A stretch of 64,000 nt of DNA from Lepus europaeus (GCF_033115175.1 NC_084840.1:79251179-79315178), one strand, 5' to 3'; positions 12,018-23,952 are shown, counted from the stretch's first letter. Numbers and translations are program-made. Notes: generated by a model not told the origin, from the sequence alone.

Positions 12018-12353
12018 GGCTGGTGCCGAGGCTCAATAGGCTAATCCTCCACCTTGCGGCGCTGGCACACCGGGTTCTAGTCCTGGTCGGGGAGCCGTAT
12101 TCTGTCCCAATTGCCCCTCTTCCAGGCAAGCTCTCTGCTATGGCCCAGGAGTGCAGTGAAGGATGGCCCAAGTCCTTGGTCCCTGCACCCCATGGGAGAC
12201 CAGGAGAAGCACCTGGCTCCTGCCTTTGGATCAGCATGGTGCGCCAGCCGCAGCAGCCATTGGGGGGTGAACCAATGGAAAAGGAAGACCTTTCTCTCCG
12301 TCTCTCTCTCTCTCACTGTCCACTCTGCCTGTCAAAAAATAAAAAATAAAAAT
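12018..12353 (+). mobile_element. CSINE, young type, forward
   Basis: Head GGCTGGTGCCGAGGCTCAAT, B-box-like GGTTCTAGTCCTGG, tail CACTCTGCCTGTC plus A-rich AAAAAATAAAAAATAAAAAT. Flanked by an 11-bp duplication AAAATTGATTA (12007-12017 and 12354-12364). Confidence 0.93.
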
Positions 12354-12365
12354 AAAATTGATTAT

Positions 12366-12440
12366 AGGAAGGAAGGAGGGAAGGAAGGAAAGAAGGAAGG
12401 AAGAGGGGAAGGGAGGGAGGGAAGAAGGAAGGAAGGAAGC
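12366..12440. repeat. GGAA/GGGA purine microsatellite
   Basis: About 75 bp of GGAAGGAAGG and GGGAGGGAAG units immediately right of the CSINE duplication. A pure purine strand of this kind can adopt triplex structures. Confidence 0.9.
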
Positions 12441-14074
12441 GGTGAGCCTAGACAACAAAGGGGAAAATTCCATGGAATAAATGAAGTGCATACAACTTCA
12501 GAGACAAGAGCAGGTTGCCTTCCAGATAGCTGCTGCTGACCTTCTGCACCTCAGAACAGAACCATAGAGGGAGACCAAGAGACAGATTACTATCTCTTTA
12601 ATGTTTCTCAATACTCAAGAGTTGCATTGCCCTTGAGGCTGTTAACCATACCACACTTCCAGATTCTAATTAAAAGGTCACTCTGATGAAATAGGAAGGA
12701 AAATCTCTATTGTGGCACGATTCTTCAACTGAAATAAGAAAGGGTAAGGGAGCCACAATCCATGCTTATAGCTGAATTCAACCCAAATCGATCATACCAC
12801 AGTGCATCCCATGTGGTTATGTCAAAGGTGGCCCTTACTCCCACGGAAGCTGAGACAGATAGCAGTGAAGAGCGTTAATCAATAACAGTAGCACTTATTA
12901 CTTTTTGTTAAAGAAACCAGTTCGGATTTGTGTTGCATTTGGAATGAGAATGGGGAGAGACTTATAATCTAAGTGCAGCAAAATAATAAAACCCATTCAT
13001 AGGCCATTTTGAAACATTTGAAACAATGTTCTATTGATTTTTGGATAAGTTGCTTCTACTAGAAAAGGAAAATCTCTTTCAACATTCTATCATTTCTGCT
13101 TCCATCTGGAATCATATACAGTAGGAAAGAATGAAACAAATAATTTAAAGAGGACAAAGAGGCAAATAAGTAAACAAAGAGTTCACTATGGTATAGCTAC
13201 AAAATACTAGTTGTGAAAAAAGAAGACATTGCACTTGCCTTGCCTCATTTAATTCTCATATCAACTTGTACAAAAGTATCATTACTGGCATCTGTGGTGA
13301 AGAAATTAACACTGCTAAAGATAATGGTTGTTGTGCCTAAGTTAAGTTTTGCAGCAGGAACATAAACCATGTTAGTGGCTGTAGAGTCTATACACCCTTG
13401 CATTACGATAATCAATCCTTGGAAATTTCAACAGTTCCATCAGGAATATCCATCTCCCTTCCCTAAACTAGCTTAATTTAGCTACTATAAACAAACATAT
13501 TAACATGAATAATAATGTTTCCTCATACTTTGAAACAGTTCAAAGTCATGTAGGATTGAAAGAATAATAATAAGCTATATTTAAAAAAAAAAAAACAAAA
13601 AAGCACAGCCCTGCCATTGATCTGACTTGGAGGACAGACGTAGATAAAGCCAGATGCACATTTCAAAGAAGTGCTTTCCTGAGGTCAGGCAGCAGCTGTA
13701 AAAATGACATAATGGCCTCCTCTTTGAGTGGCTATTGCTTCCTTTCTCATAATACCCCAGAACTGCTTTGCTGTTTCCACCTAGAAATTGGATACCCAAT
13801 TGCTAAACAGTCCTTAACCCAGGGTAGCACCTAATCCCTAATTAATCCTCACTTTCACTAATCCCTGCAAAGAGCAAGCAATTCAGGACTGATCCCTGCC
13901 TCCCCAAGGCCGACATCAAATTTATCCCGTTACAAAATATCATTCACCTTTGTTGTTGAGAGACATCCGGTTCCTCCAAAGTGCCTGCTGTCTGCTTTGG
14001 ATCAAACAATGGCTAACTGGTGTTCGTAAGGCTTACAGAGGAAGTAATTGTTGCAGTTTTACACTTGAAACTGA
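12441..14074. other. single-copy DNA with a possible MIR fragment
   Basis: No gene seen. Bases about 13225-13340 (CTTGCCTCATTTAATTCTCA, then GAAATTAACACTGCTAAAG and TGTGCCTAAGTTAAG) look like a decayed forward MIR. An A-run lies at 13582-13593. Confidence 0.4.
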
Positions 14075-14076
14075 TG

Positions 14077-14425
14077 CAAGGGAGAGGCATTGTGGCATAG
14101 AGGGTAAAGCCACTGTCTGCAATGCCAGCGTCCCATATGGGCACAGGTTCATGTCCTGGCTGCTCCACTGCTGCTCTAGCTCCCCACTAATGCCATGGAA
14201 AAAAGCAGCAGAAAATGGAAAAAGTGTCTGGGCCCTTGGGACCCATGTGGGGGTCTCGAATGAAGCTCTTGGTTCCCGGCTTTGGCCTGGCCCAGTGCTA
14301 GCTGTTGGAGCCATCTGGAGATTGGAGCAGCAGATGGGAGATTCTCTCCTCCCTCCCCTCATCTCTCCCTCTCTCTCTCTCTCTCTGTAACTGTTTCAAA
14401 ATAAATACATAATTATTAAAAAAAA
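14077..14425 (+). mobile_element. CSINE, older type, forward
   Basis: GAGAGGCATTGTGGCATAGA head, B-box-like GGTTCATGTCCT, middle block GAAAATGGAAAAAGTGTCTGG, TGGGGGTCTCGAATGAAGC, CT-rich linker and AAAATAAATACATAATTATT tail. Full-length, moderately diverged. Confidence 0.87.
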
Positions 14426-14454
14426 ACTTGATACTCACAGTTAAAATATTTCTG

Positions 14455-14862
14455 GTAGTGAACAGCATGGTACAGGAAATCAAGCACTGCTCAGGACACC
14501 TATACCCTAAAATAGAGTACCAGCAGGAGCCCTGCACCTCTTCTTCTGATCCAGCTTCTTGCTAACATACCTTGGAAGGCAGCAGATGATATTCCAAGGC
14601 ACTTTGGAACCTCCCACCCTCATGGGAAACCCTAATGGAGTTTCATGGCTCCTGACTTCAACCTGACCTAGCCCTCAGTATTGTGGGGCATTTGTAGAGT
14701 AAACCAGCAGATGGGAGATTGACACCTTACCTCCTCCCTCTCCCTCTCTTTGTGCGTGTGTGTATGTGTGTGTATATATATATATATGTATCCATATATA
14801 TATATCCATATCTCACTCTCTCCATCACTCTTTCAAATAAATAAATAAGTAATTCTTAAAAA
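14455..14862 (+). mobile_element. CSINE, old, forward, with TG/TA microsatellite
   Basis: Middle and 3' blocks are clear (GATCCAGCTTCTTGCTAAC, ACCCTCATGGGAAACCCTAA, TGTAGAGTAAACCAGCAG, CTTTCAAATAAATAAATAAG); the head near 14455-14520 is decayed. The CT-rich linker has become a TGTG/TATA microsatellite (about 14752-14810). Confidence 0.75.
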
Positions 14863-14875
14863 AAATAGTTCCACA

Positions 14876-15218
14876 GGATTGGGCATTGACATAGTAGTAA
14901 AGACCAGGTTGAAACATCAGCATCCCACTTCTATATGCCTGGGCTGGATCCTCAGACCTCACTCCTAATTCTATTACCCTGCTAATGAAGATTTTGAAGG
15001 CAATGGGTGATGATTTGAGTAACTGGTTTCCTGCCATGTGGAGCAATGGGTTGCATTCCCAACTCCTGGCTCTCACCAACCCCAAACCAGCCCCAGCATT
15101 GCTTGCATTTGGGGAGTGAACCATGGGATAGGGTCTCTCTCTCTTTCTCTCTCTCTCTCCCTCTCCCTCACATTCTCCCTCTTCTTCTCTGCCTGACAAG
15201 TAAATGAATTTAAATATA
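14876..15218 (+). mobile_element. CSINE, old, forward
   Basis: Head TTGGGCATTGACATAGTAG, GGCTGGATCCTCAGACC in place of the B-box region, ATTTGGGGAGTGAACCATGG, CT-rich linker and CTGACAAGTAAATGAATTT tail. It follows the preceding CSINE almost without a gap, so it probably entered next to that element's A-rich tail. Confidence 0.78.
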
Positions 15219-15520
15219 TATATGGATATACATATATTCTCAATTACTTGTATCAATAGAAATTATCATAATCCCAATCACCTGATTTAATTTAAACTGG
15301 TTGTCTGATCCAGTTCCCTCTGTAGACAGCAACTCTTGTTACTGTAGTGCAATGACTACTCTACTTAAAATGGTAGTACCTGGAGATTTATCAAAATTAC
15401 CAACTTCTAGAAAAATGGACTACAAAAGAAACTGATTGTACTCCTTTATAATTCATTATACTCTTTCTAACATATAAACCAAATAGCTATATTCCTCAGG
15501 CTTAAATGCATATTTGAGCT
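15219..15520. other. single-copy spacer
   Basis: About 300 bases with a short TA-rich start; nothing recognised. Confidence 0.45.
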
Positions 15521-15536
15521 AAAACTAACATTTCTT

Positions 15537-15842
15537 TTTATTTATTTATTTATTTGACAGGTAGAGTTAGATAGAGAGAAAGGTCTTCCTTCCGTTGGTT
15601 CACTCCCCAAATGGCTGCTACCGCCGGCACTGCGCCGATCCGAAGCCAGGAGCCAGGTGTTTCTTCCTGGTCTCCCATGCGGGTGCAGGAGCCCAAGCAC
15701 GTGGGCCATCCTCCACTGCCCTCCCGGACAACAGCAGAGAGCTGGACTGGAAGAGGAGCAACTGGGACTAGAACCTGGTGCCCATATGGGATGCCAGCAC
15801 CACAGGCAGAGGATTAGCCAAGTGAGCCATGACGCCAGCACC
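15537..15842 (-). mobile_element. CSINE, intermediate type, reverse, perfect duplication
   Basis: Reverse copy with tail TTATTTATTTATTTGACAGG and head GAGCCATGACGCCAGCACC. The 16-bp target-site duplication AAAACTAACATTTCTT (15521-15536 and 15843-15858) is perfect, so both ends are fixed to the base. Confidence 0.95.
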
Positions 15843-16153
15843 AAAACTAACATTTCTTAAATTCCTTAATCATAAATACATAGGAAGATCTGATCATGGC
15901 AAATTGAATGAAAGCTGAGATGGTACGTTGCACAGATAACTTCACACAGAGACTCAGAAACGCAGTCACTCAACCCAAGACACTCAGGGTCAGAAATGGA
16001 TATAAAGAGGAAACTTCAAAAATTTCATGGAATAATAGTATTAAAAGTAAGGTACATTTTCCATAAACATTTTGAATATTCCTCATATAGCATCTGACTT
16101 TCAGTTACAAGCCCTTTACATCATATATATTATCTATCATTTAAGATTTAAGA

Positions 16154-16421
16154 GGAGGGGCCAGCCCTGTGACATAGGGTATTGAGCCACCACCTGCAGT
16201 TCCAGCATCCAATGTGGGCACCATGCAGGTCCCATTTGGTCCACTTTCCAATCCAGCTCCCTGATGGTGCTCCTGGGAGGGCAATGGGCGAATGGCCCAG
16301 GTGCTTGGGCCCCTGCACCCATATGGAAGACTAGGAGGGGGTTCCTGGTTCCTGGCTTCAGATGGATCCAGCTCCAGTCATTGAAACCACATGGGCAGTG
16401 AGCCAGCCAATGGAGGATCTT

Positions 16422-16455
<34 letters not shown>

Positions 16456-16503
16456 AGCACCTCTGCCTTTTAAATAAACAAATAAATTTTTCTAAAAGAG
16501 ATT
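16154..16503 (+). mobile_element. CSINE, older type, forward
   Basis: Head GGGGCCAGCCCTGTGACATA, middle block GGGCCCCTGCACCCATATGG, CT-rich linker and tail TTTTAAATAAACAAATAAAT. Full-length. Confidence 0.88.
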
Positions 16504-16577
16504 TTAAAAGACCATTTATATTGTTTTAGAGTTTCATAAACAAAAAATCATTATCTCATTGATTATATGTTAAACTA

Positions 16578-16910
16578 TGGGTGCTGGCACTGTGGCACAG
16601 CAGATTAAAGCCCCGGCCTGCAGTGCTGGCCTCTATATGAGCACCAGTTCTAGTCCTGGCTACTCCTCTTCCAATCTAGCTCCCTGCTAATGTGCCTGGG
16701 AAGGCAATGGAGGATGGCCCAAGTCCTTGGACCCCTTCACCAACCTGGGAGACCCGGAAGAAACTCCTGGCTCCTGGCTTCAGATCAGCTCAGCTCCAGC
16801 CATTGCAGCCATTTGGGTGTGAACCAGTGGATGGAAGACCTTTCTCTCTGTCTCTACATTTCTCTGTAACTCTGTGTTTCAAGTAAATAAAATAAATCTT
16901 TAAAAAAAGA
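16578..16910 (+). mobile_element. CSINE, older type, forward
   Basis: GGGTGCTGGCACTGTGGCAC head (A-box-like TGGCACAGCAG), B-box-like GTTCTAGTCCTGG, tail TTTCAAGTAAATAAAATAAA. Full-length, same orientation as the preceding copy. Confidence 0.9.
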
Positions 16911-17884
16911 ACATGTAGTTACTAAGTATGAAAATGTTCTATACTAAAAATATCTAGCCTTTATTAATCACATGACTATCAAGAAGTAAAACAAAAATAT
17001 ATTAATAATATAGGGTATTTTTTCACTCTTGCTAATTTATAATTTTCTAACAGCTCATGTATATATCATGTTGCTTCTGGTTTTGAATGTAAGATTTTTA
17101 TAGTACATCCATATAATGAATATAATGAAATCAGACAACTGTAGATACTGGGTAAAAGTAACTCTAAAGGGTCATTTTAATTTTCATTAAAATTAGATTG
17201 CAAAAATATGCCTGCTTTCAGTCAAATCACTATGCAGAATAAAGGTTAGATGTTCATTTATTCAACTGTTATCTTGTTGAACCCAGTTACAACTTAGTGA
17301 GGAGCTTTGTCATTTTTCATTATATAAATTAATTTTCAAGCACAGATTAAATATTTTTAAAATGAAAAGTTGAAACAGCATGCTAAAGCTTATCATATGA
17401 AAGAATCTCAATAAAGTATCTCAGGTAATTCACAAAACATATTAAAATTTTTATTTTACCTTTGGAAGACTTCCCTAAGACTTGAGTGAAAACCATAATG
17501 GCTGAGTTTCTCTATAATTTCCAAATTACAATGACATTTGCAGGTCCATCCCTTTCAATATTTCACTTTGGGAAGTACCTCTGTAGATAGTTTTCCCTCT
17601 GGATTTATGAGCATGAATAACACTTCTCTATCAAAACTCATAACTATCTACTTGCTGGTGTGAATCTGACAACATTTGAAAAATGAATTTCCAATCTCTG
17701 GCTAGTACACACATCCTACTTCTCTGGCCTTACTTCCTTACAACTCTCTTGAAAGCCAAGCACATGCATACACACACACACACAGAACCTATGTTAACAC
17801 ACCATCCACACACAGCCCTCTTGCACTTATCCTTACTCTCTCAGGTTCCTTCCCATATACATTGACCATGCAATAACATCTTGT
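16911..17884. other. AT-rich single-copy DNA
   Basis: Nothing recognised except a short CA repeat near 17772-17784. No coding signal. Confidence 0.5.
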
Positions 17885-18215
17885 TTTAAAAATTTAGTAA
17901 TTGATTTATTTTTATTTATCTGAAAGCCAAAGCAACAGAAAGAGAGGCAGAGACAGATCTTCCATCCGGTGGTTCACTGCCCATGTGCCTGCAAAAGCCA
18001 GGGCTGGGCCAGGCCAAAGAAAGTAGCCAGGAACCCAATGTCACATGGGTGACAAGGATTCAAATATTTTATCCATCATCTGCTCCTGCCCAGTGTGTGA
18101 ATTAGCAGGAAGCTGGATCAGAAGCAGAGCAGGGACTTCAACCCTAGCACTCTGATATGGCATAAGGGTGTCCCAAGCAGTGTCCTAACTGTTGTGCCAA
18201 AACATTCACCCCACA
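17885..18215 (-). mobile_element. CSINE, old, reverse
   Basis: Tail side TTTATTTTTATTTATCTGAAA, then CTTCCATCCGGTGGTTCACT, GCAGGGACTTCAACC near the B-box position and head TTGTGCCAAAACATTCACCCC. Diverged. Confidence 0.82.
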
Positions 18216-18419
18216 TTGCCTTTTAATGTTTAGCTCAGAAGCCCACTCTTCCATTAAGTGTTTTCCTGTTTCTCAAATGCACAGGGCTGTGTTTTCTGTC
18301 TCTGGTTAACTTTTCCAAATCCTTATGATTGTATTTAAGGGATCTATTGTGATTTTCTCATTTTTCATTAAAACATTAACTCTTCCAAAGAGGGATGATC
18401 ACATATGAGCAACCACTAG

Positions 18420-19335
18420 TCTATATCAAATCTTTGGATAAAAACCAAATGGGGCTGAGTAGGATGTCCCAGTAACCACTCCCCACAGAGACACCAATGT
18501 GAACAGCTAGCTAAACACACACCAAGTCACCTTTGCAAAAGATGGAGAAGCCAAGTGGGAGACCACAGTGCTTCTTCTTGTAAAATCATAAGAAGTTTCA
18601 TTGAAGAAAGCAAGATGGAAAGAGTTGTGCATGTTACCCTTCCCCCCAGGTCCAAGGAGCATAGCATGGAGAGATGCCTTCTGCTTGACAGAGAGAGAGA
18701 GAGTAAAGTGAATCCCAGTGTCAGGCCCACAGTGACTGAGGCCCCTGCCCCAGTTCCCAGGTGCATACATGTGGAGTGAATATTTGGAATTTCAGCAGCC
18801 AGGCAGCCTCTGCCATTTGTCCTGCAACTGCCTAGAGAAAGTGACACCACAGTTCAACACAGTTGTGCAGAGAAGCCAGGACAGGGAGATTAGGATCTTG
18901 CCTTGGAGCTCAGAACCCAGTCTAAGATACTGAGACCTGAAGCCCATTTACACCGTCTATTCTCTGGCCATGTTCACAAACTGAATCTCCAGACTTGCCT
19001 TGTACTAGGGAGATCTGAGCTCTAGGGGTCAGACTCATTTTGATGTGTGTCATTACCAGCCTCCAATGGGTTTGACAGACATCCAAGGGCTGTGTAGGGA
19101 CCTGTGGCTGTGGGGATCAGGTGTGACTGGCCTGGGGCCCATCTGGGTGGCCAGAGGTCTGCCTTTATCACTCTCTTACAACCTTGGGCAGATGTAAGGG
19201 GCTATAGGACTGTGACTTGGAACTCAGTGGTGGGCTAGTAAAACCCATTGATGGACAAATCCTAATAGCTTCCCTCTGAGCAAGTGCTTGTGGACTAAAT
19301 GTCTGGACTTGACCCAGTATTAATTGGAGACCTGT
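18420..19335 (+). mobile_element. possible 5' UTR of an old L1, forward
   Basis: A 900-bp segment more GC-rich than its AT-rich surroundings, without a long open frame. It has phrases I associate with 5' UTRs of older eutherian L1 families (GAGCTCAGAACCCAGT, ACTGAGACCTGAAGCC). It is next to other L1 pieces. This is recognition by style, not an alignment; an LTR or single-copy DNA are alternatives. Confidence 0.35.
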
Positions 19336-19384
19336 GCCCTTCGTGAAACAGAATCATTTGGGCATAAATCACGATTATTCTATT

Positions 19385-19635
19385 GTAGATCTAATTGTAT
19401 CCCCACAATTTCTTTATCTAGTTTTTGGTTGATGGGCATTTAAGTTGATTCCATGTCTTAGCTATTGTGAATTGAGCTGCAATAAACATGGAGGTGCATA
19501 TAGCTTTTTTTTTTTACTGATTTCATTTCTTTTGTGTAAATTCCCAGGAGTGGGATGAGTGGGTCAAATGGTTGGTCTATATTAAGATTTCTGAGGTATC
19601 TCCATACTGTTTTCCACAAAGGCTACAGTAAACTG
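19385..19635 (-). mobile_element. L1 ORF2 3' region fragment, reverse
   Basis: Reads on the reverse strand as the C-terminal part of L1 ORF2, recognised from GTGAATTGAGCTGCAATAAAC, CCCAGGAGTGGGATGAGTGG and TCTCCATACTGTTTTCCAC. Short and old. Confidence 0.8.
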
Positions 19636-19719
19636 TCTTGAAATGATAACAACTTAATGTTGATCGTAGACATGAGGAAAGAGACAAACACAAAATGGAG
19701 TGATATGAAATCCTAATAA

Positions 19720-20525
19720 AGTACTTAACATTTGTCTCCACGTTTGTGTTCCATTCCTGCCTGATTCTTTCTTATTTGATCTGTTCTGCTATTTATTGAT
19801 GCTTCTATCATGTTTTGCATTTCACTTAGTTCATTTTGCAGTTGAAGGGTATCTGCTTGATTTTGCTTAATTACTTCAATTTCTCTATCAAATATTTTAG
19901 AATACTGAACCCCTTATATGTGTTCTCTCTCTCTCTTTCTCTCTCTCTGCCTCTATCTCTTGCATTCTCTCTCTCTCTCTCTTTTAAATATTTATTCTAT
20001 TTATTTGAAAGTCAGAGTAACACAGAGAGAGAAGGAAAGGCAGAGGGAGAGAGCTCTTCCATCCCCTGGTTCACTACCCAAATGGCTGCAATGCCAAAGC
20101 CAGAAGTCAGGAGCTTATTCCGGGTCTCCTATGCAGGTGCAGGGGTCCAAGCACTTCGGCCATCTTCTACTGCTTTCCCAGGCCATAGCAGAGAGCCAGA
20201 TAAGAAGAGGAGCAGCAGGGACTTCAACCAGCTCCCATATGGGATGCCAGCAATGCAGGTGATGGCCTTACCTGCTATGCCACAGCACCGGCCCCTGTGT
20301 TCTCTTAAATATTCTTGAGTTCTCTTAAAACATAAATTTTGCATCTTCATCTGAGCATTGGAATTTTCAATTCCCAAATGATCGGTTTCTGGTATCTCAT
20401 TTTGCTCTTTAGGTGAGGCCATGGTTCCATGGAAGTTCTTGATGTTTGTTGGTATATAATATCATTTTGCATTGAAGCATTAGTTATAATAATCTGAATT
20501 CATTTGTGCCTGCCATTGTAGATAT
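19720..20525 (-). mobile_element. old L1 5' region, reverse, split by a CSINE
   Basis: Outside the CSINE at 19929-20295, this AT-rich sequence resembles the reverse complement of an old eutherian L1 5' region (GATCGGTTTCTGGTATCTC and AGGTGAGGCCATGGTTCCATG). The family assignment is tentative. Confidence 0.42.
19929..20295 (-). mobile_element. CSINE, older type, reverse
   Basis: CT-rich start, TATTCTATTTATTTGAAAGTC, GGGACTTCAACCAGCTCCC and head GCCACAGCACCGGCCCC. A 10-bp duplication TGTGTTCTCT at 19919-19928 and 20296-20305 brackets it. Confidence 0.9.
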
Positions 20526-21443
20526 TCTTTATTTATTTTTATTTTTTTTACTTTTGTTTAGTAAATATAAATTTCCAAAGTACAGCTTATGGATTACAAT
20601 GGCTTTTCCCTCCCATAACTTCCCTCCTACCCACACCCTCCCAACTCCTGCTCCCCCTCCCATTCCATTCACATCAAGATTCATTTTAAATTATCTTTAT
20701 ATACAGAAGATCAGTTTAGTATATATTAAGTAAAGATTTCAATAGTTTGCACCCACACATAACATAAAGTGTAAAAATACTGTTTCAGTACTAGTTATAG
20801 CATTACTTCACATTGGACAACATATTAAGGACAGAGATCCTACATGAGGAGTAAGTACACAGTGACTCCTGTTGTTGACTAAACAATTTGACACTCTTGT
20901 TTATGGCGTCAGTAATCTCCCTAGGCTCTAGTCATGAGTTGCCAAGGCTATGGAAGCCTTTTGAATTTGCCAACTTCAATCTTATTTAGACAAGGTCATA
21001 GTCAAAGTGGAAATTCTTTCCTCCCTTCAGAGAAAGGTACCTCCTTCTTTAATGCCCCGCTCTTTCTACTGGGATCTCACTCGCAGAGATCTTTCATTTA
21101 GTTTTTTTGTTTGTTTGTTTGTTTGTTTTTTGTTTGTTTATTTTTACCAGAATGTCTTGGCTTTCCATGCCTAAAATACTCTCATGGGCTCTTCAGCTAG
21201 ATCCGATTGCCTTAAGGGCTGATTCTGAGGCCAGAGTGCTGTTTAGAACATCTGACATTCTATGAGTCTGATGTGTATCCCACTTCCCATGTTGGATCAT
21301 TCTCTCCCTTTTTTATTCTATCAGTTAGTATTAGCAGACACTAGTCTTGTTTATGTGATTCCTTTGACTCTTAGACCTATCAGTTTGATCAGTTGTGAAC
21401 TGAAATTGATCTCTTTTGACTACTGAGATGGCATTGGTACATG
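20526..21443 (-). mobile_element. 5'-truncated L1, 3' UTR only, reverse
   Basis: Reverse copy of the L1 3' UTR: T-rich start, TTTAGTAAATATAAATTTCC, then GCTCTAGTCATGAGTTGCC, GCCTTAAGGGCTGATTCTGA and TATCAGTTTGATCAG. It corresponds to about 30861-31950 of the full-length L1, but with a single-unit 3' UTR and a T/G-rich (GTTT)n patch at about 21108-21138. The truncation point (CATTGGTACATG, 21432-21443) matches position 30861 of the full-length element and adjoins the copied patch at 21443-21725. Confidence 0.9.
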
Positions 21444-21725
21444 AACAAAGCAGAAGACATTACACTCCTTGACTTTAAAGTAAATTATGAAGCTCTAATT
21501 TAAACAGTGTTATATTGACATAAAATCAGATCCATTCACCAGTGAAACAGACTGGAGACCTTAGAAGTAAATCCACACATATACAACCAACTTATCTTTG
21601 ACCAAGTTGCTAAAGTGTGCATTGGAAAAAGAATAGTCTTTTTAAATAAATGGTGCTGAAAACAATCACATACAAACATGCAGAAGAATGAAACTAGACT
21701 CTTATTTTTCACCACGCACAGAAAT
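21443..21725 (+). repeat. 283-bp inverted copy of 32357-32639
   Basis: Aligned by eye with the reverse complement of 32357-32639, the segment is the same length and has two differences (near 21518 and 21534), about 99% identity. Its content is an old-type L1 ORF2 piece that is clearly different from ORF2 of the full-length young L1 here. It begins where the truncated L1 3' UTR ends, sharing one base, and stops abruptly at 21725. Confidence 0.93.
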
Positions 21726-21859
21726 CAAATCTAAGCAGTCTGTTCATTTTCTCTGAGCTTATGGAAACTTCTGCTATTTCAGTACTAGTAGTACCGTAAG
21801 CCATGGTTTACCCCAGGTCTGTTGTTAATATGACTTTACTGATTCATTCTTACAATACT

Positions 21860-22085
21860 CCCCAAATTCAAATTTTTGTAAGCTTCCTGGTAACCAGAAA
21901 TAATAAGAAGGAAATCAAAGTACACCATTGAAGAAAAACAACCACAAATGAAGATTCTGAAGAGGGATAAAGAGAGAAACTGCAATAAAATGCAAAACAA
22001 ACACCAAAATGGCAGGTGTTTGATCTATTATCAATAATTACTTTAAATGTCAGTGTATAAAATTCTCCAAATTAAACAAGAATGG
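21860..22085 (+). mobile_element. old L1, ORF1-ORF2 junction region, forward
   Basis: GGCAGGTGTTTGATCTATTA followed by AATTACTTTAAATGTCAGTG and AAATTCTCCAAATTAAACAAG reads as a decayed start of L1 ORF2; AAGCTTCCTGGTAACCAGAA further left may be the preceding region. Old and broken. Confidence 0.5.
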
Positions 22086-22087
22086 AC

Positions 22088-22358
22088 ACAGGTGAGATGG
22101 TCCAGCCAGTCAAGTCCCCACCTGAAACACATATGTGCTTCCCAGTCAGCTTCCTGCGAATATGCCTGGGAGACAGCAGATGGTGGTTTGGGTTCCTGCT
22201 ACTCATGTACAGGACCAGGATGGAGTTCCTCTTTCTTAGCTTCCATCTGACCTACCCTCTGCTGTTATAGATGCTTGAGGAATAAACAAGATGATGAAAG
22301 ATGCCTGTCCCTGTCTCTATTACTATGATTTTCCAATGAATAAATACAAATTTTTGTT
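22088..22358 (+). mobile_element. CSINE, very old, forward
   Basis: Recognised from GGTGAGATGGTCCAGCCAG, CTTCCTGCGAATATGCCTGG, GGACCAGGATGGAGTTCC, TTGAGGAATAAACAAGATG and a tail-like CAATGAATAAATACAAATT. Highly diverged. Confidence 0.6.
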
Positions 22359-22361
22359 TAA

Positions 22362-22640
22362 AATAATGACAGAGGTGGTAGCATACAGTGGATTAAGCTT
22401 CTACTTATGCCAGCACCCTATATTGAAGTGCCATTCTAAGCTCTGGATGCTCTTCTTCTATTCCAGTTCCCTGCCAAGGTACCTGGAAAGCAGCAGAAGA
22501 TAGTCCAACTACTTGGGCCCTGGCCACCCATGTAAACTGAATAGAGTTTCTGGTTTTGACCTGGCCCAACCTTGGCAGTTACAATCATTTCAGGAGTGAA
22601 TCACCAGATGGAAGATTCCCATCTCCCACTCCCTCTCTCA
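22362..22640 (+). mobile_element. CSINE, old, forward
   Basis: AGGTGGTAGCATACAGTGG head, TCCAGTTCCCTGCCAAGGT, GGCCACCCATGTAAACTGAA, TCAGGAGTGAATCACCAGATG. It ends without an A-rich tail, directly at L1 3' UTR sequence. Confidence 0.7.
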
Positions 22641-23042
22641 TCCCATTCTTCATCAAGATTCATTTTCAATTATCTTTATAAACAGAAGATCAACTTAGTA
22701 TATACTAGTGAAGATTTCAACACACTGCATACACAAAGACACACAAAGTATAGAGTACTGTTTGAATACTAGTTTTGCCATTAATTCGCATAGTACAACA
22801 CATTAAGGACAGAGGTCCTACATAGGGAGAAGATGCACAGTGACTCCCGTTGTTGATTTAACAATTGACACTCTTATTTATGATGTCAGTAATCACCCGA
22901 GGCTCTTGTCATGAGCTGCCAAGGCTATGGAAGCCTCTTGAGTTCACCAACTCTGATCTTGTTTAGACAAGGCCATATTCAAAGTGGAAGTTCTCTCCTC
23001 CAATTAGAGAAAGGTACCTCCTTCTTTGATAGCCCATTCTTT
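22641..23042 (-). mobile_element. L1 3' UTR, reverse (left part of a split copy)
   Basis: Reverse L1 3' UTR with single-unit structure: ACAGAAGATCAACTTAGTAT, GTATACTAG-type blocks, GGTACCTCCTTCTTTGATAG. It is cut at 23042 by the L1 insertion 23043-23952 and resumes at 23953. The left G-rich and A-tail part is missing. Confidence 0.85.
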
Positions 23043-23952
23043 TTTTTAATTAAACTTTTATTTAATGAATATAAATTTCCAAAGTACAGCTTATGGGTTA
23101 CAATGGCTTCCCCCTCCCAAAGCTTCCCTCCCACCCACAACCCTCCCCTTTCCCGCTCCCTCTCCCCTTCCAATCACATCATGATTCATTTTCAATTCTC
23201 TTTATATACAAAAGATCAGTTTAGTATATATTAGGTAACGATTTCAACAGTTTGTCCCCATATAGCAACACAAAGTTAAAAAAAAATACTGTTGGAGTAC
23301 TAGTTATAGCATTAAATAAGAGTGTACAGCACATTAAAGACAGAGATCCTACATAATATTTTTTAAAAAAATTAATTAATTTTCTATGCCATTTCCAATT
23401 TAACACCAGGGTTTTTTTTCATTTCCAATTATCTTTATATACAGAAGATCGATTCAGTATATAATTAGTAAAGATCTCATCAGTTTGTACCCACGCAGAA
23501 AGACAAAGTGTAAAAATACTGTTTCAGTACTAGTTATAGCATCACTGCACATTAGACAACACATTAAGGACAGATCCCACATGGGATGTAAGTACACAGT
23601 GACTCCTGTTGCTGACTTAACGATTTGACACTCCTGTTCATGGCGTCAGTAATCTCCCTAGGCTCTAGTCATGAGTTGCCAGGGCTATGGAAGCCTTTAG
23701 AGTTCGCTGACTTTGATCTTATTCTGATAGGGTCATAGTCAAAGTGGAAGTTCTCTCCTCCCTTCAGAGAAAGGTACCTCCTTCTTTCCACTGGGATCTC
23801 ACTCACAGAGATCTTTCATTTAGGTCTTCTTCTTTTTTTCTTTTCCATGGTATCTTGGCTTTCCATGCCTACAATACTCTCATGGGCTCTTCAGCCAGAT
23901 CCGAATGCCTTAAGGGCTAATTCTGAGGCCAGAGTGTTGTTTAGGACATCTG
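23043..23952 (-). mobile_element. 5'-truncated L1 with duplicated 3' UTR, reverse
   Basis: A 910-bp L1 3' end: T-rich start, AAACTTTTATTTAATGAATA, pyrimidine-rich block, then two related units joined by the linker AATTTAACACCAGGG, exactly as in the full-length L1. A 15-bp duplication brackets it: TGATAGCCCATTCTT (23028-23042) and TGATGGCCCATTCTT (23953-23967), one mismatch. It therefore belongs to the same young subfamily as the full-length copy. Confidence 0.93.

Noticed and set aside
12366..12440. GGAA repeat as an ETS-factor enhancer
   Set aside because: Possible in principle, but nothing nearby suggests a regulated gene. Called a microsatellite.
21443..21725. The inverted patch as an ordinary twin-priming inversion of the adjacent L1
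   Set aside because: Its ORF2 type is older than and different from the L1 it adjoins, and it is nearly identical to one nearby locus, which twin priming of that L1 would not produce.
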